From: Flavobacteriaceae bacterium
GTDB lineage: Bacteria; Bacteroidota; Bacteroidia; Flavobacteriales; Flavobacteriaceae
Direction of reading: 5' to 3'
Assembly (NCBI GenBank): GCA_016763215.1
Contig: JAESUF010000141.1
Span: 1 to 8,315, forward strand
DNA: 8,315 bases
The position numbers and the translations under genes were made by a program. Every line of letters begins with the position of its first letter. Within the stretch, counting starts at the first letter, position 1. Under the pieces are notes generated by a model that worked only from the letters and a program-made list of their open reading frames with translations, searched no databases and was not told the origin of the DNA. This document shows positions 1-7,343 of the stretch, one piece after another.

Positions 1-2
1 AA

Positions 3-1013
3 AAAGAAGATGAAAATGAACTATGGAATAACCATGTAGAATTAGGACTTTGGGCCGATTTTATGGTTGTAGCTCCAGCAACAGCAAACACAATGGCTAA
101 AATGAGTACTGGTGTTTGTGATAACTTATTGTTAGCAACTTATCTTTCTGCAAAATGCCCAGTTTATTTTGCGCCAGCAATGGATTTAGATATGTATAAG
201 CATCCATCTACTGTAGAAAGTTTAAAAAAACTGCAAGAGTTTGGAGACCATATGATTCCTGTTGCAAGTGGTGAATTGGCTAGTGGTTTAGTGGGAGAAG
301 GAAGAATGGCAGAGCCGGAAGATATTATTGCATTTATAGAAAAAGAGGTAGTATCGAAGCTGCCTTTAAAAGGGAAAAGAGTACTAATTACTGCTGGGCC
401 AACTTATGAAGCAATTGATCCAGTTCGTTTTATTGGAAATCATTCCTCAGGAAAAATGGGATTTGCAATTGCGAAAACAGCGGCTCAACTTGGAGCTGAA
501 GTATTTTTAATTGCTGGACCTAGTGCTGAAAAAATAGTTCATTCTTTTGTAAAAAGAATCAATGTAGTCTCTGCTGAAGAAATGTACAAGGCAAGTCACG
601 AGTACTTTTCTACATGTGATATCGCAATACTTTCTGCTGCAGTAGCAGATTATAAACCAAAAAACATTGCCCAAGAAAAAATAAAAAAGAAAGATACTTC
701 GTTAGATATATTATTAGAACCAACAAAAGATATTTTAGCTTCGTTAGGAGCAATTAAGAAAAATCAATTTTTGGTTGGCTTTGCTCTAGAAACGAATAAT
801 GAATTAGAAAATGCAATCTCTAAGTTGAAAAGAAAAAACTTAGATGCAATTGTGTTAAATTCGTTACAAGATAAAGGAGCTGGTTTTGCAACAGATACCA
901 ATAAGGTGACGTTTATCGATAAAAGCGAATTTCAAGTTCCTTTTGAATTAAAATCGAAGACTGAAGTTGCAGATGATATCCTAAATGAAATCTTAAAAAG
1001 AATCAATGCGTAA
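3..1013 (+). CDS. coaBC: Bifunctional phosphopantothenoylcysteine decarboxylase / phosphopantothenate-cysteine ligase CoaBC (5' end outside window)
   Basis: CoaBC makes 4'-phosphopantetheine for coenzyme A: the CoaB half joins cysteine to phosphopantothenate, and the FMN-dependent CoaC half decarboxylates the product. The frame is open from base 3, so the Met at 63 is internal and roughly 65-70 N-terminal residues are missing. CoaC motifs seen are NHVELGLWAD with the catalytic His (codon 33-35, E. coli Dfp His75), VVAPATANT, PAMDLDMY and the substrate flap ASGLVGEGRM. CoaB starts near base 370 with LITAGPTYEAIDPVRF, then NHSSGKMG (Asn at 438-440, equivalent to Asn210) and a basic KIKKK stretch near 680. 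By spacing from His75, the E. coli Asn125 position is Asp (183-185) and the Cys158 position is Ser (282-284). The stop overlaps the start of porD by 8 bases, suggesting translational coupling. The family call is secure; the E. coli numbering is from memory, but the spacings fit exactly. Confidence 0.96.
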   Translation, partial: KEDENELWNNHVELGLWADFMVVAPATANTMAKMSTGVCDNLLLATYLSAKCPVYFAPAMDLDMYKHPSTVESLKKLQEFGDHMIPVASGELASGLVGEGRMAEPEDIIAFIEKEVVSKLPLKGKRVLITAGPTYEAIDPVRFIGNHSSGKMGFAIAKTAAQLGAEVFLIAGPSAEKIVHSFVKRINVVSAEEMYKASHEYFSTCDIAILSAAVADYKPKNIAQEKIKKKDTSLDILLEPTKDILASLGAIKKNQFLVGFALETNNELENAISKLKRKNLDAIVLNSLQDKGAGFATDTNKVTFIDKSEFQVPFELKSKTEVADDILNEILKRINA

Positions 1014-1896
1014 TATTCTAAATTTTATTATTCTCTTTTTTTTCACCTTTGCCTTGAGCTCTCAGGAGTTGAACTGCTTAGTAATAATTAATGATCAGTA
1101 AGTTTCTGGATCTAACAAGCAGGTTTTTAGAACCCTTGAAAGATCAATTTCAGAATTTATCAACCAAAAAAAGTGGACCCAGCAAAATGTGAAGCCTCAA
1201 GAGAGGATTAATTGTGCTATGAATATTATCATTACCAAACGTGATAATAATCAGTTTGAAGGAACCATTCAGATTCAATCGACAAGACCTGTTTACGGTT
1301 CTTCTTATGAAACTCCAATATTGAATATTAAAGACAATGACTTTAATTTTAGATACAATGAGTTTGATCAACTGATATACAATCCAACTACTTTTGATTC
1401 TAATTTAGTTTCTATCATTACCTTTTATGCCCATGTAATTATAGGAATGGATGCAGATACATTTAAATTAAATGGAGGTCAGAAGTATTTAAAACAAGCG
1501 GAAGATATTATGTTGCAGGCGCAGCAAAGTGGTATTTCAGCTTGGTCTAATCAAGTAGGAAGAAAAAATAGATTTCAATTGATTGATAATTTAGTTTCGC
1601 CTAATTTGAAACAGTTTAAAACGGTGATGTATAATTACCATAAAAATGGTTTTGATATTTTTGCTGAAAATAAAAGCAAAGGGAAACAGGTGATAGAAAA
1701 TAACATCATTCTTATAGACCGTTTGTACAATAGAGTAGTTGGGAATCCATTGACTCGATTGTTTTTTGATGCCAAATCAGATGAAATTGTAAGTATATTT
1801 ACTGATGGGCCAAATACTAGAAGCAAACAACGGTTATTAGTTGTTTTACAAAAAAACTCACCAAACAATAGTAGTAAGTGGCGAAAAATTAATTAA
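1006..1896 (+). pseudogene. porD: DUF4835 family / type IX secretion protein PorD, interrupted by an in-frame TAA at codon 32
   Basis: DUF4835 proteins are exported Bacteroidota proteins of about 300 residues, annotated as T9SS component PorD. Here the frame from ATG 1006 gives 296 codons, a normal family length. It opens with a signal peptide (MRNILNFIILFFFTFALSSQ) and the typical mature start ELNC, and continues to the family-like end SPNNSSKWRKIN. Codon 32 (1099-1101) is TAA, lying between INDQ and VSGSNKQVFRTLERS. The family residue there is, from memory, Gln or Lys, so one CAA-to-TAA or AAA-to-TAA change explains it without any shift of frame. No other stop occurs before 1896. A call starting at GTG 1189 would miss the signal peptide and about 60 conserved residues, so I reject that start. 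As read, translation stops after 31 residues and no functional exported protein is expected. Sequencing error is the main alternative. Confidence 0.85.
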
Positions 1897-1901
1897 TTTT
1901 A

Positions 1902-1913
1902 GTTTTCGAAAAC
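1902..1913. promoter_or_regulatory. 12-bp perfect palindrome just upstream of recN
   Basis: GTTTTCGAAAAC is its own reverse complement and ends 7 bases before the recN start, in the porD-recN gap. It has no loop, so it would act as a DNA site for a dimeric protein rather than as an RNA hairpin. recN belongs to the DNA-damage regulon in many bacteria, which makes an operator plausible, but I know of no matching consensus in flavobacteria. One or two such palindromes are expected by chance in a window of this size. Confidence 0.25.
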
Positions 1914-1920
1914 ACACTCT

Positions 1921-3573
1921 TTGCTAACATCATTATCCATAAAAAATTACGCCCTAATCAATGAACTAAACATTGATTTTTCTTCAGGATTGTCAATAAT
2001 TACAGGAGAAACAGGAGCAGGAAAATCTATTTTACTAGGTGCCTTAGGACTTGTTTTGGGAAATAGAGCAGATTCTTCTACCTTAAAAGAGAATAGCAGT
2101 AAGTGTATTGTTGAAGCTCAATTAAGTATTGGTAAATACGATTTGGAATCATTTTTTAATGATCATGACTTAGATTATGAATTTACGACCATCATTAGAA
2201 GGGAGATTTTACCATCAGGAAAATCTAGAGCTTTTGTAAATGACACACCAGTAACACTATCATTATTGAATGAATTAAAAACAAGATTGATAGACATTCA
2301 TTCGCAACATCAAACATTACAGCTTTCCGACCAAGATTTTCAATTTCAATTGCTAGATGCTTTCGCTAAGAACCAGAGCAAGTTAGATTCTTACAAGAGA
2401 GGACTACAACAATACCAAGAAGCAAAGAGAAAATTAGAAGTACTACAAGATAGCCAACGAGAAGCGAACCAACAGTACGATTATAATTTGCATTTGTACA
2501 ACGAATTGTTAGAAGCAAATTTAGAACCAGAAGAACAGCAAGAACAGGAAGAAAAGCTCGAAAAAATAAATAATGTAGAAGAAATTAAATTGAGTTTATC
2601 GGAAGCTTTGCAAATAACAATTGGAGATGAAATTGGGCTTCAAAGTTTGTTGCTTACTTTAGAAAATCGGCTGACAAAAATAGCGCCCTATTCTAAAGAT
2701 TATGAAGAATTATCATCGCGAATTACAAGCATTAAAATTGAGTTAGATGATATAATTGGCGAGTTAGAGAGCGCGAATGAAAATGTAGATTTCAATCCCG
2801 CAGAAGCAGAGCTATTGAACGATAGATTACAGCTGATGTATAATCTTCAAAAAAAGCACTATGTCAGTTCCAACAAAGCGTTATTAGAAATTCAATTAAG
2901 ACTATCAGAAAAAGTTAGTGTGGTTGAAAACGCTGAAGAGTTTATTGCAAACCAAGAAAAAGAAGTTCGTGCCATATCAGATAAATTAAATGAGTTGGCA
3001 TTAAAAATATCAGAAGCAAGGAAAAAGATTGTTCCAAAACTGTCAAAACAGTTAGAAGTTATTTTAGAAGATTTAGGGATGCCACAGGCGCGTTTTTCTA
3101 TAGATATAATACCATCAGAAAACTATTTTAAGAATGGGAAAGATGCGTTAGCGTTTTTATTTTCAGCAAACAAAGGAGGTCAGTTTGGCGAATTAAAGAA
3201 GGTGGCTTCAGGTGGAGAGCTGTCGAGGATTATGCTGGCTATTAAAAAAGTATTGTCTGAGAATAGTCAATTACCAACCATTATTTTTGATGAAATTGAT
3301 ACAGGTGTTTCAGGAGAAATTTCTAATAAAATGGCTAATATTATGGAGAAGATGAGTACACAAATGCAAGTCATTACCATAACACACTTACCACAAATAG
3401 CAGCCAAAGGAAATCAACATTATAAAGTATATAAAGAAGAAGTAGCTAATAAAACAACAACAAATTTGAAGCAACTTTCTGAAGACGAACGAATTGTTGA
3501 GATTGCTCAAATGCTTAGTGGAAAAGATATCTCTGATAGTGCAATGACTCACGCTAGAGAATTACTGAATTAA
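1921..3573 (+). CDS. recN: DNA repair protein RecN (SMC-like ATPase), TTG start
   Basis: RecN is a cytosolic ABC/SMC-type ATPase that acts early in recombinational repair of double-strand breaks. The 550-residue length is normal for the family. Visible motifs are the N-terminal MLTSLSIKNYALI, Walker A GETGAGKS (residues 29-36), the Q-loop region IDIHSQHQ near residue 124-131, a Gln/Glu/Lys-rich coiled-coil middle (about 150-380), the ABC signature SGGELSR (430-436), Walker B TIIFDEIDTG (453-462) and the H-loop His489 in THLPQIAAKG. All nucleotide-binding elements are intact. The start is TTG at 1921: an in-frame TAG at 1900-1902 excludes anything further upstream, and the first residues match the family start. 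It lies 24 bases after porD with no visible promoter, so it is probably co-transcribed with coaBC and porD and could suffer polarity if porD is really broken. Confidence 0.97.
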   Translation: MLTSLSIKNYALINELNIDFSSGLSIITGETGAGKSILLGALGLVLGNRADSSTLKENSSKCIVEAQLSIGKYDLESFFNDHDLDYEFTTIIRREILPSGKSRAFVNDTPVTLSLLNELKTRLIDIHSQHQTLQLSDQDFQFQLLDAFAKNQSKLDSYKRGLQQYQEAKRKLEVLQDSQREANQQYDYNLHLYNELLEANLEPEEQQEQEEKLEKINNVEEIKLSLSEALQITIGDEIGLQSLLLTLENRLTKIAPYSKDYEELSSRITSIKIELDDIIGELESANENVDFNPAEAELLNDRLQLMYNLQKKHYVSSNKALLEIQLRLSEKVSVVENAEEFIANQEKEVRAISDKLNELALKISEARKKIVPKLSKQLEVILEDLGMPQARFSIDIIPSENYFKNGKDALAFLFSANKGGQFGELKKVASGGELSRIMLAIKKVLSENSQLPTIIFDEIDTGVSGEISNKMANIMEKMSTQMQVITITHLPQIAAKGNQHYKVYKEEVANKTTTNLKQLSEDERIVEIAQMLSGKDISDSAMTHARELLN

Positions 3574-3700
3574 AGAATTTATTGATACTTACCACGAATC
3601 ATAGCAGAGGTGTAATTAATAACTAGTAAATATATTTTCAATTTGAATTCTCGGTACTTAATAAGAATTTAATATTCCCCAACACCTAACACCTAATATA

Positions 3701-3727
3701 TTCATTTAAAACGGGTGATTAAATGAA
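3701..3727. repeat. 9-bp inverted repeat (9-base spacer) upstream of the fabI promoter
   Basis: TTCATTTAA (3701-3709) and TTAAATGAA (3719-3727) are perfect inverted copies, with half-site centres 18 bp apart, nearly two helical turns. The right arm ends 3 bases before the TTG of the predicted fabI promoter. There is no T-run after it and the arms are almost all A/T, so it is not a convincing terminator; an operator for a dimeric regulator of fabI is possible. The same intergenic stretch (3574-3787) also contains two tandem copies of AACACCT (3681-3694), and no gene. Confidence 0.45.
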
Positions 3728-3730
3728 GCA

Positions 3731-3761
3731 TTGGCTAGTAAAAATTAAGAACTATATTTGC
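3731..3761 (+). promoter_or_regulatory. Predicted flavobacterial sigma-A-type promoter for fabI
   Basis: The -7 element TATATTTGC (3753-3761) matches the Bacteroidota consensus TAnnTTTG(Y) fully. A TTG -33 element lies at 3731-3733 with a 19-base spacer, within the usual range. Transcription would begin a few bases after 3761, giving a leader of about 20 bases before the fabI ATG at 3788. The element overlaps the TTG at 3758, which argues against that codon as a fabI start. Confidence 0.7.
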
Positions 3762-3787
3762 TCAATAAAACAACTAAAAAACAAAGG

Positions 3788-4603
3788 ATGTCTTATAACT
3801 TATTAAAAGGTAAAAGAGGAATTATTTTTGGAGCTTTAGATGAGAATTCTATTGCATGGAAAACAGCTGATAGAGCACATGAAGAAGGGGCTCAGATTGT
3901 CTTAACAAACGCGCCAATTGCCATGAGAATGGGAGCAATTAAAGATTTGGCAGCTAAAATTGGATCTGAAATTATTCCTGCGGATGCTACTTCTATGGAA
4001 GATTTAGAAAACCTTGTAGAAAAATCTATGGAGATTCTAGGAGGTAAAATCGATTTTGTATTGCATTCAATTGGAATGTCTGTAAATGTTCGAAAAGGAC
4101 GTCACTATACAGATTCTAAGTATGATTTTACAACCAAAGGATGGGATGTTTCTGCGGTGTCTTTTCACAAAGTAATGAATGTACTATACAATAAAAAAGC
4201 AATGAGTGAATGGGGAAGTATTGTTGCACTAACCTATATGGCTGCGCAACGTGTTTTTCCAGATTATAATGACATGGCAGATAATAAAGCCTATTTAGAA
4301 AGTATTGCTCGTAGTTTTGGTTATTTCTTTGGACGTGATCATAAAGTAAGAGTTAATACCATTTCTCAATCTCCAACACCTACAACTGCTGGTAGTGGTG
4401 TAAAAGGATTTGAAGGATTTTTAGCATATGCAGAAAAAATGTCGCCATTAGGAAATGCAACAGCTTTAGAGTGTGCAGATTATACGGTTTCATTATTCTC
4501 TGATTTGACGAAGAAAGTGACTTTACAAAACCTATTTCATGATGGAGGCTTGTCAAACATGGGGGTAAGTGACGCTGTGATGGATAAGTTTACTGAGGAA
4601 TAA
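3788..4603 (+). CDS. fabI: Enoyl-[acyl-carrier-protein] reductase (NADH) FabI
   Basis: FabI carries out the last step of each type II fatty-acid elongation cycle, reducing the trans-2-enoyl group on acyl carrier protein with NAD(P)H in the cytosol. The 271-residue product is a short-chain dehydrogenase fold protein. Seen in the sequence are the cofactor loop GIIFGALDENSIAW near the N-terminus, HSIGMSV after the fourth strand, and the FabI-type catalytic set Tyr150, Tyr160 and Lys167 (TYMAAQ, then PDYNDMADNK), which keeps the E. coli Tyr146/Tyr156/Lys163 spacing. The C-terminus has SQSPTPTTAGSG, the substrate-loop region, and the typical VTLQNLFHDGG. ATG 3788 is chosen because MSYNLLKGKRG is the family start; the upstream TTG 3758 lies inside the promoter. 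It appears to be a single-gene transcript with its own promoter and a strong terminator at 4628-4666. Confidence 0.97.
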   Translation: MSYNLLKGKRGIIFGALDENSIAWKTADRAHEEGAQIVLTNAPIAMRMGAIKDLAAKIGSEIIPADATSMEDLENLVEKSMEILGGKIDFVLHSIGMSVNVRKGRHYTDSKYDFTTKGWDVSAVSFHKVMNVLYNKKAMSEWGSIVALTYMAAQRVFPDYNDMADNKAYLESIARSFGYFFGRDHKVRVNTISQSPTPTTAGSGVKGFEGFLAYAEKMSPLGNATALECADYTVSLFSDLTKKVTLQNLFHDGGLSNMGVSDAVMDKFTEE

Positions 4604-4627
4604 GCAAAATTCATTCAATAATTTAAC

Positions 4628-4666
4628 AAGAGGATGCGAATTTATTAATCGCATCCTCTTTTTTTT
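4628..4666 (+). terminator. Rho-independent terminator after fabI
   Basis: A perfect 12-bp stem AAGAGGATGCGA (4628-4639) pairs with TCGCATCCTCTT (4649-4660) around a 9-base loop, followed by an unbroken T-run to 4666. It ends the fabI transcript 25 bases after the stop. The rest of the gap up to 4769 is A/T-rich and contains no gene that I can see. Confidence 0.92.
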
Positions 4667-4769
4667 GATAATAATTCAATTTTTTTACGTAGAGGCAATT
4701 TTGTGATATTCAATTCGTTCTTTGCTTAAAAAAATGTAATTTGTATAAAATTAATTAACCTATTACTTT

Positions 4770-6806
4770 ATGAAAAAAATTACTTTATTATTACTACTTT
4801 TTTTAGTTTCATTTTCAGCTAAAGCTCAATTTCCTGAAGATTTTGAGTCATCTGTGCCCCCTTCTGGATGGACTTCATTTATTGGAACTAACGGAGAAGG
4901 AACTGGTCAAGATTGGCAAGCAACTACAGCAGCTGGGACTTTTGTTTCTGGTGCTCAAGCAGCTTATGTGCGATATGAGAGTGTTGCAAATAGCGCAGAA
5001 GATTGGTTAGTCACACCTCAATTTACACCTTCGGCAGCAGCAAATATATTATCATTTCAGCAGCGACAAGCTTTTGGTATTGATTATGGAACAATATATA
5101 CGATACGTGTGTCTACTGCATCGCAGACAGCACATGCAGATTTTACTATTGTAGACACACAATCCGAAACAGATTTTGGAGGTATTTTCAATATTCATTA
5201 TGTAGACTTATCTGCTTATGACGGAGTTCCTATTTATGTTGCTTTTGTTATGGAGCAAAATGATGGTGACAGTTGGTATATTGATGATGTAGATTTAATT
5301 CCTAATGCTAGCGCACCTGCTTGTGCAGAAAATCCAACGCCGGCAAATGCAGCGACAGGAGTTGTGGTTACATCAGGAAATGTAACAATTTCTTGGGATG
5401 GACCTTCTACTGGTGACGCAGCAACTGGATATGAAATTTTTTGGGGTACTACGTCAGGTAGTTTAACCTCATTAGGATCTATATCTGCAACTACTGTAGA
5501 TATTACAAACGTAGACCTTTCCACAACATATTATTGGATGGTTGTTCCATCAAATGTTGGAGGATCTGCTACTGGATGTGCAGAGTGGAGTTTTACAACT
5601 GAGGATCCACCACCAGCACCTGCAAATGATCTACCAGCTGGAGCCATTGCTTTAACTGTAGATCAAGGATTAGCTTGTGGAGCTAATGGAATTACAGGAA
5701 TTTCAAATCAATCGACAACAGATTCGGGTGTTACAGCTCCAAGTTGTGGTAGTTATGGAACTCCGACAGAAAGAGGAGATTTATGGTATACTGTAGTTGC
5801 TCCTTCAACTGGAGAACTTACTTTAGATACAAACAATGTAACTACAACTTCTATAGCCGGAGCTTTTTACTCTGGAACAGTGGGTGCTTTAGTAGAAGAA
5901 TCTTGTACTGAATTTGGGTCAGGATGGCCTTGGACTATAACTGGATTAACCGCAGGAGAAACATACTATGTTCGAGTTTGGGATTATGGAAATGATCAAA
6001 CAGGAACATTTGATTTGTGTGCTTTTTATCCTGCGCCAATTGTGCCAAATTACACCAACGATTTTTCTACCTACCCAGGTGATGGATGGACTGAAGCTTC
6101 GGGAGTATTTATGACACCTACAGGAGCAAGTTCTAGTTTTACTTCGGATGATTTTGCAAATGATTCAGGTCATGCAAATGGACAATCTGCTAGAATCAAT
6201 ATTTTTGGAAGTTTGACTGATGAATATTTAATTTCTCCAGCGTTTGATTTGTCGGGGAATACATACTATTTAAATTTCGAAATCGCGTATACTGCTTTCT
6301 CTACAACAGCCGCTGCTACTTTAGGAGCAGATGATTATGTAGCTTTAATAGTGACTGAAGATGGTGGAACATCATGGACGGAATTAACACGATGGGATTC
6401 TGGTAGTACAATTAGTAACACTGGAGAATCTGCGACTGAAATTGTTCTTGCTGGATATGGAGCAGATGTTAAATTTGCTTTTTATGCTTTCTCTGATACG
6501 AGTAATGAAGACAATAATTTTTATATCGACAATTTCCAAGTTTCAACGACTACTTTAGGAGTTGAAGACAATAGAATTGCAGGGTTCTCATTGTTTCCAA
6601 CAATTGTAAAACAAGATTTAAACTTTACAGCTCAAAGCAATGTAGAGCAAATCGATATTTTCAATTTATTAGGTCAGAGAGTATTTTCTAGCCAACCTAA
6701 TATTACGAATTCACATGTAGACCTTTCTGCACTTAAAGCAGGTATTTATATTGTGAAAGTAAGAGTAGCAGGTGCTATTGGTACCTATAAAATTATTAAA
6801 GAATAA
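4770..6806 (+). CDS. Exported multidomain surface protein with two choice-of-anchor-J-like domains and a T9SS type A sorting domain
   Basis: This 678-residue protein carries a Sec signal peptide (residues 1-19, MKKITLLLLL... cut after AKA). The domains in order are: choice-of-anchor J / cleaved-adhesin-like jelly roll (about 20-180, FPEDFES start, WYIDDVDL end); an FN3-like domain (about 184-284, with GYEIFWGT and TTYYWMV); a Cys-containing beta domain common in Bacteroidota secreted proteins (about 285-425, NDLPAGAIAL, GDLWYTVVAPSTGELTL, YYVRVWDYGND); a second, diverged anchor-J-like domain (about 427-592, YTNDFST start, NNFYIDNFQV end); and a Por secretion tail (about 600-678, ending KAGIYIVKVRVAG...YKIIKE). 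It should be exported by Sec, carried across the outer membrane by T9SS, and released or attached at the surface. I see no catalytic motif, so binding or adhesion is an inference only. It stands alone between two terminators. The start ATG leads straight into the signal peptide. Confidence 0.9.
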   Translation: MKKITLLLLLFLVSFSAKAQFPEDFESSVPPSGWTSFIGTNGEGTGQDWQATTAAGTFVSGAQAAYVRYESVANSAEDWLVTPQFTPSAAANILSFQQRQAFGIDYGTIYTIRVSTASQTAHADFTIVDTQSETDFGGIFNIHYVDLSAYDGVPIYVAFVMEQNDGDSWYIDDVDLIPNASAPACAENPTPANAATGVVVTSGNVTISWDGPSTGDAATGYEIFWGTTSGSLTSLGSISATTVDITNVDLSTTYYWMVVPSNVGGSATGCAEWSFTTEDPPPAPANDLPAGAIALTVDQGLACGANGITGISNQSTTDSGVTAPSCGSYGTPTERGDLWYTVVAPSTGELTLDTNNVTTTSIAGAFYSGTVGALVEESCTEFGSGWPWTITGLTAGETYYVRVWDYGNDQTGTFDLCAFYPAPIVPNYTNDFSTYPGDGWTEASGVFMTPTGASSSFTSDDFANDSGHANGQSARINIFGSLTDEYLISPAFDLSGNTYYLNFEIAYTAFSTTAAATLGADDYVALIVTEDGGTSWTELTRWDSGSTISNTGESATEIVLAGYGADVKFAFYAFSDTSNEDNNFYIDNFQVSTTTLGVEDNRIAGFSLFPTIVKQDLNFTAQSNVEQIDIFNLLGQRVFSSQPNITNSHVDLSALKAGIYIVKVRVAGAIGTYKIIKE

Positions 6807-6826
6807 GAGTACTTATTTATACTTAT

Positions 6827-6859
6827 AAAACGCAAACTGAAAGGTTTGCGTTTTTTTTT
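6827..6859 (+). terminator. Rho-independent terminator after the T9SS cargo gene
   Basis: A perfect 11-bp stem AAAACGCAAAC (6827-6837) pairs with GTTTGCGTTTT (6844-6854) around the 6-base loop TGAAAG, and the T-run continues to 6859. It lies 20 bases after the stop codon of the surface-protein gene. Confidence 0.92.
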
Positions 6860-6871
6860 ACCCTATTTTTA
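6845..6871 (+). promoter_or_regulatory. Weak candidate promoter for the 148-residue protein / glycosyltransferase pair
   Basis: TATTTTTA (6864-6871) differs from the TAnnTTTG -7 consensus only at the last base, and a TTG lies at 6845-6847 with a 16-base spacer, slightly short. The -33 part would overlap the right arm of the preceding terminator. The leader would be only about 10-15 bases. A promoter is needed somewhere here because of the strong terminator, but this exact match is uncertain. Confidence 0.35.
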
Positions 6872-6890
6872 CATCTTATAAATTTTATAC

Positions 6891-7337
6891 ATGGGCTTAT
6901 TTAGTAAAGTAGACAAGGTTTTAGCATCTTCGAAAAACTTGAAAGTGATGGAAAGAACTTCAGCAGATAAAAATATAGAGGAGCAAATAAATAATGCTGG
7001 AATTCAAAAGTTTGCCGAATCGGATTATGGAGACATCTATGTTAGAACGGATGAATTAGGAGGATTCTTAATATTGGAAACACTTATTGTTAGTGTAACG
7101 AATTTTAAAAGTAAAAAAGGAAGTAAACTTACTTTTTACAATGATGATGAATCGTTAGCATTTGAATCTGATGAAGCAAAAATTGAATCCGATTTTTCAG
7201 GTGTATCAAACCGATATGTGACAAAGATTGATTACAATATTGAGGCTGAGCAAATTGCCATTCTAGAAGAAAAGCGACATACAAATGCTCGTTTTGAAAT
7301 TAACGGAAAAGAAATTATATTTTCGACCATTAAATAA
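6891..7337 (+). CDS. Hypothetical protein, 148 residues, cytosolic
   Basis: I do not recognise this protein. It begins at the ATG right after a terminator, has no signal peptide, no membrane segment and no cysteine, and is rich in Asp, Glu and Lys. The N-terminal third (MGLFSKVDKVLASSKNLKVM...) looks helical and polar. The rest alternates in a way typical of beta strands (GDIYVRTDELGGFLILETLIVSV, KLTFYNDDESLAFES, ARFEINGKEIIFSTIK), suggesting a small beta-rich domain. Its length without interruption and codon use like its neighbours argue that it is a real gene. The glycosyltransferase follows after only 6 bases in the same frame, so the two are probably co-transcribed. A functional link to glycan assembly is possible but unsupported by any motif. 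Confidence 0.8.
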   Translation: MGLFSKVDKVLASSKNLKVMERTSADKNIEEQINNAGIQKFAESDYGDIYVRTDELGGFLILETLIVSVTNFKSKKGSKLTFYNDDESLAFESDEAKIESDFSGVSNRYVTKIDYNIEAEQIAILEEKRHTNARFEINGKEIIFSTIK

Positions 7338-7343
7338 TTAGTA

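Noticed and set aside
1099..1101. Stop-codon reassignment or programmed readthrough at TAA
   Set aside because: The other complete genes of the window, including recN, fabI and the surface-protein gene, end at TAA at their expected lengths, and no recoding structure is evident after 1101.
1091..1192. ATG at 1091 opening a short frame across the porD stop, as a possible frameshift rescue
   Set aside because: It encodes 33 residues unrelated to the family and ends at the TGA at 1190-1192; the family-like residues on both sides of the TAA are in one frame, so no shift is involved.
1150..1371. Minus-strand open frames at 1150-1371, 1635-1868 and 5234-5524
   Set aside because: All lie antisense inside genes with clear family matches or domain structure, have no plausible domain content, and are shadows of the coding strand.
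1189..1896. A shorter porD gene starting at GTG 1189
   Set aside because: The same frame extends upstream through family-like sequence to a signal peptide and ATG 1006; only the TAA at 1099 separates them, so the GTG is just the first start-like codon after the stop.
3681..3694. Tandem AACACCT x2 as a CRISPR-like or direct-repeat operator
   Set aside because: Only two 7-base copies with no spacer; too short to support anything beyond chance or slippage.
3758..3787. Upstream TTG start for FabI at 3758
   Set aside because: It lies inside the TATATTTG promoter element and would add 10 residues not typical of FabI; ATG 3788 gives the family N-terminus.
4737..4743. TAATTTG as a -7 promoter element for the surface-protein gene
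   Set aside because: It is one base short of TAnnTTTG and the nearest upstream TTG (4722-4724) is only 12 bases away; a promoter must exist in 4667-4769 but I cannot place it.
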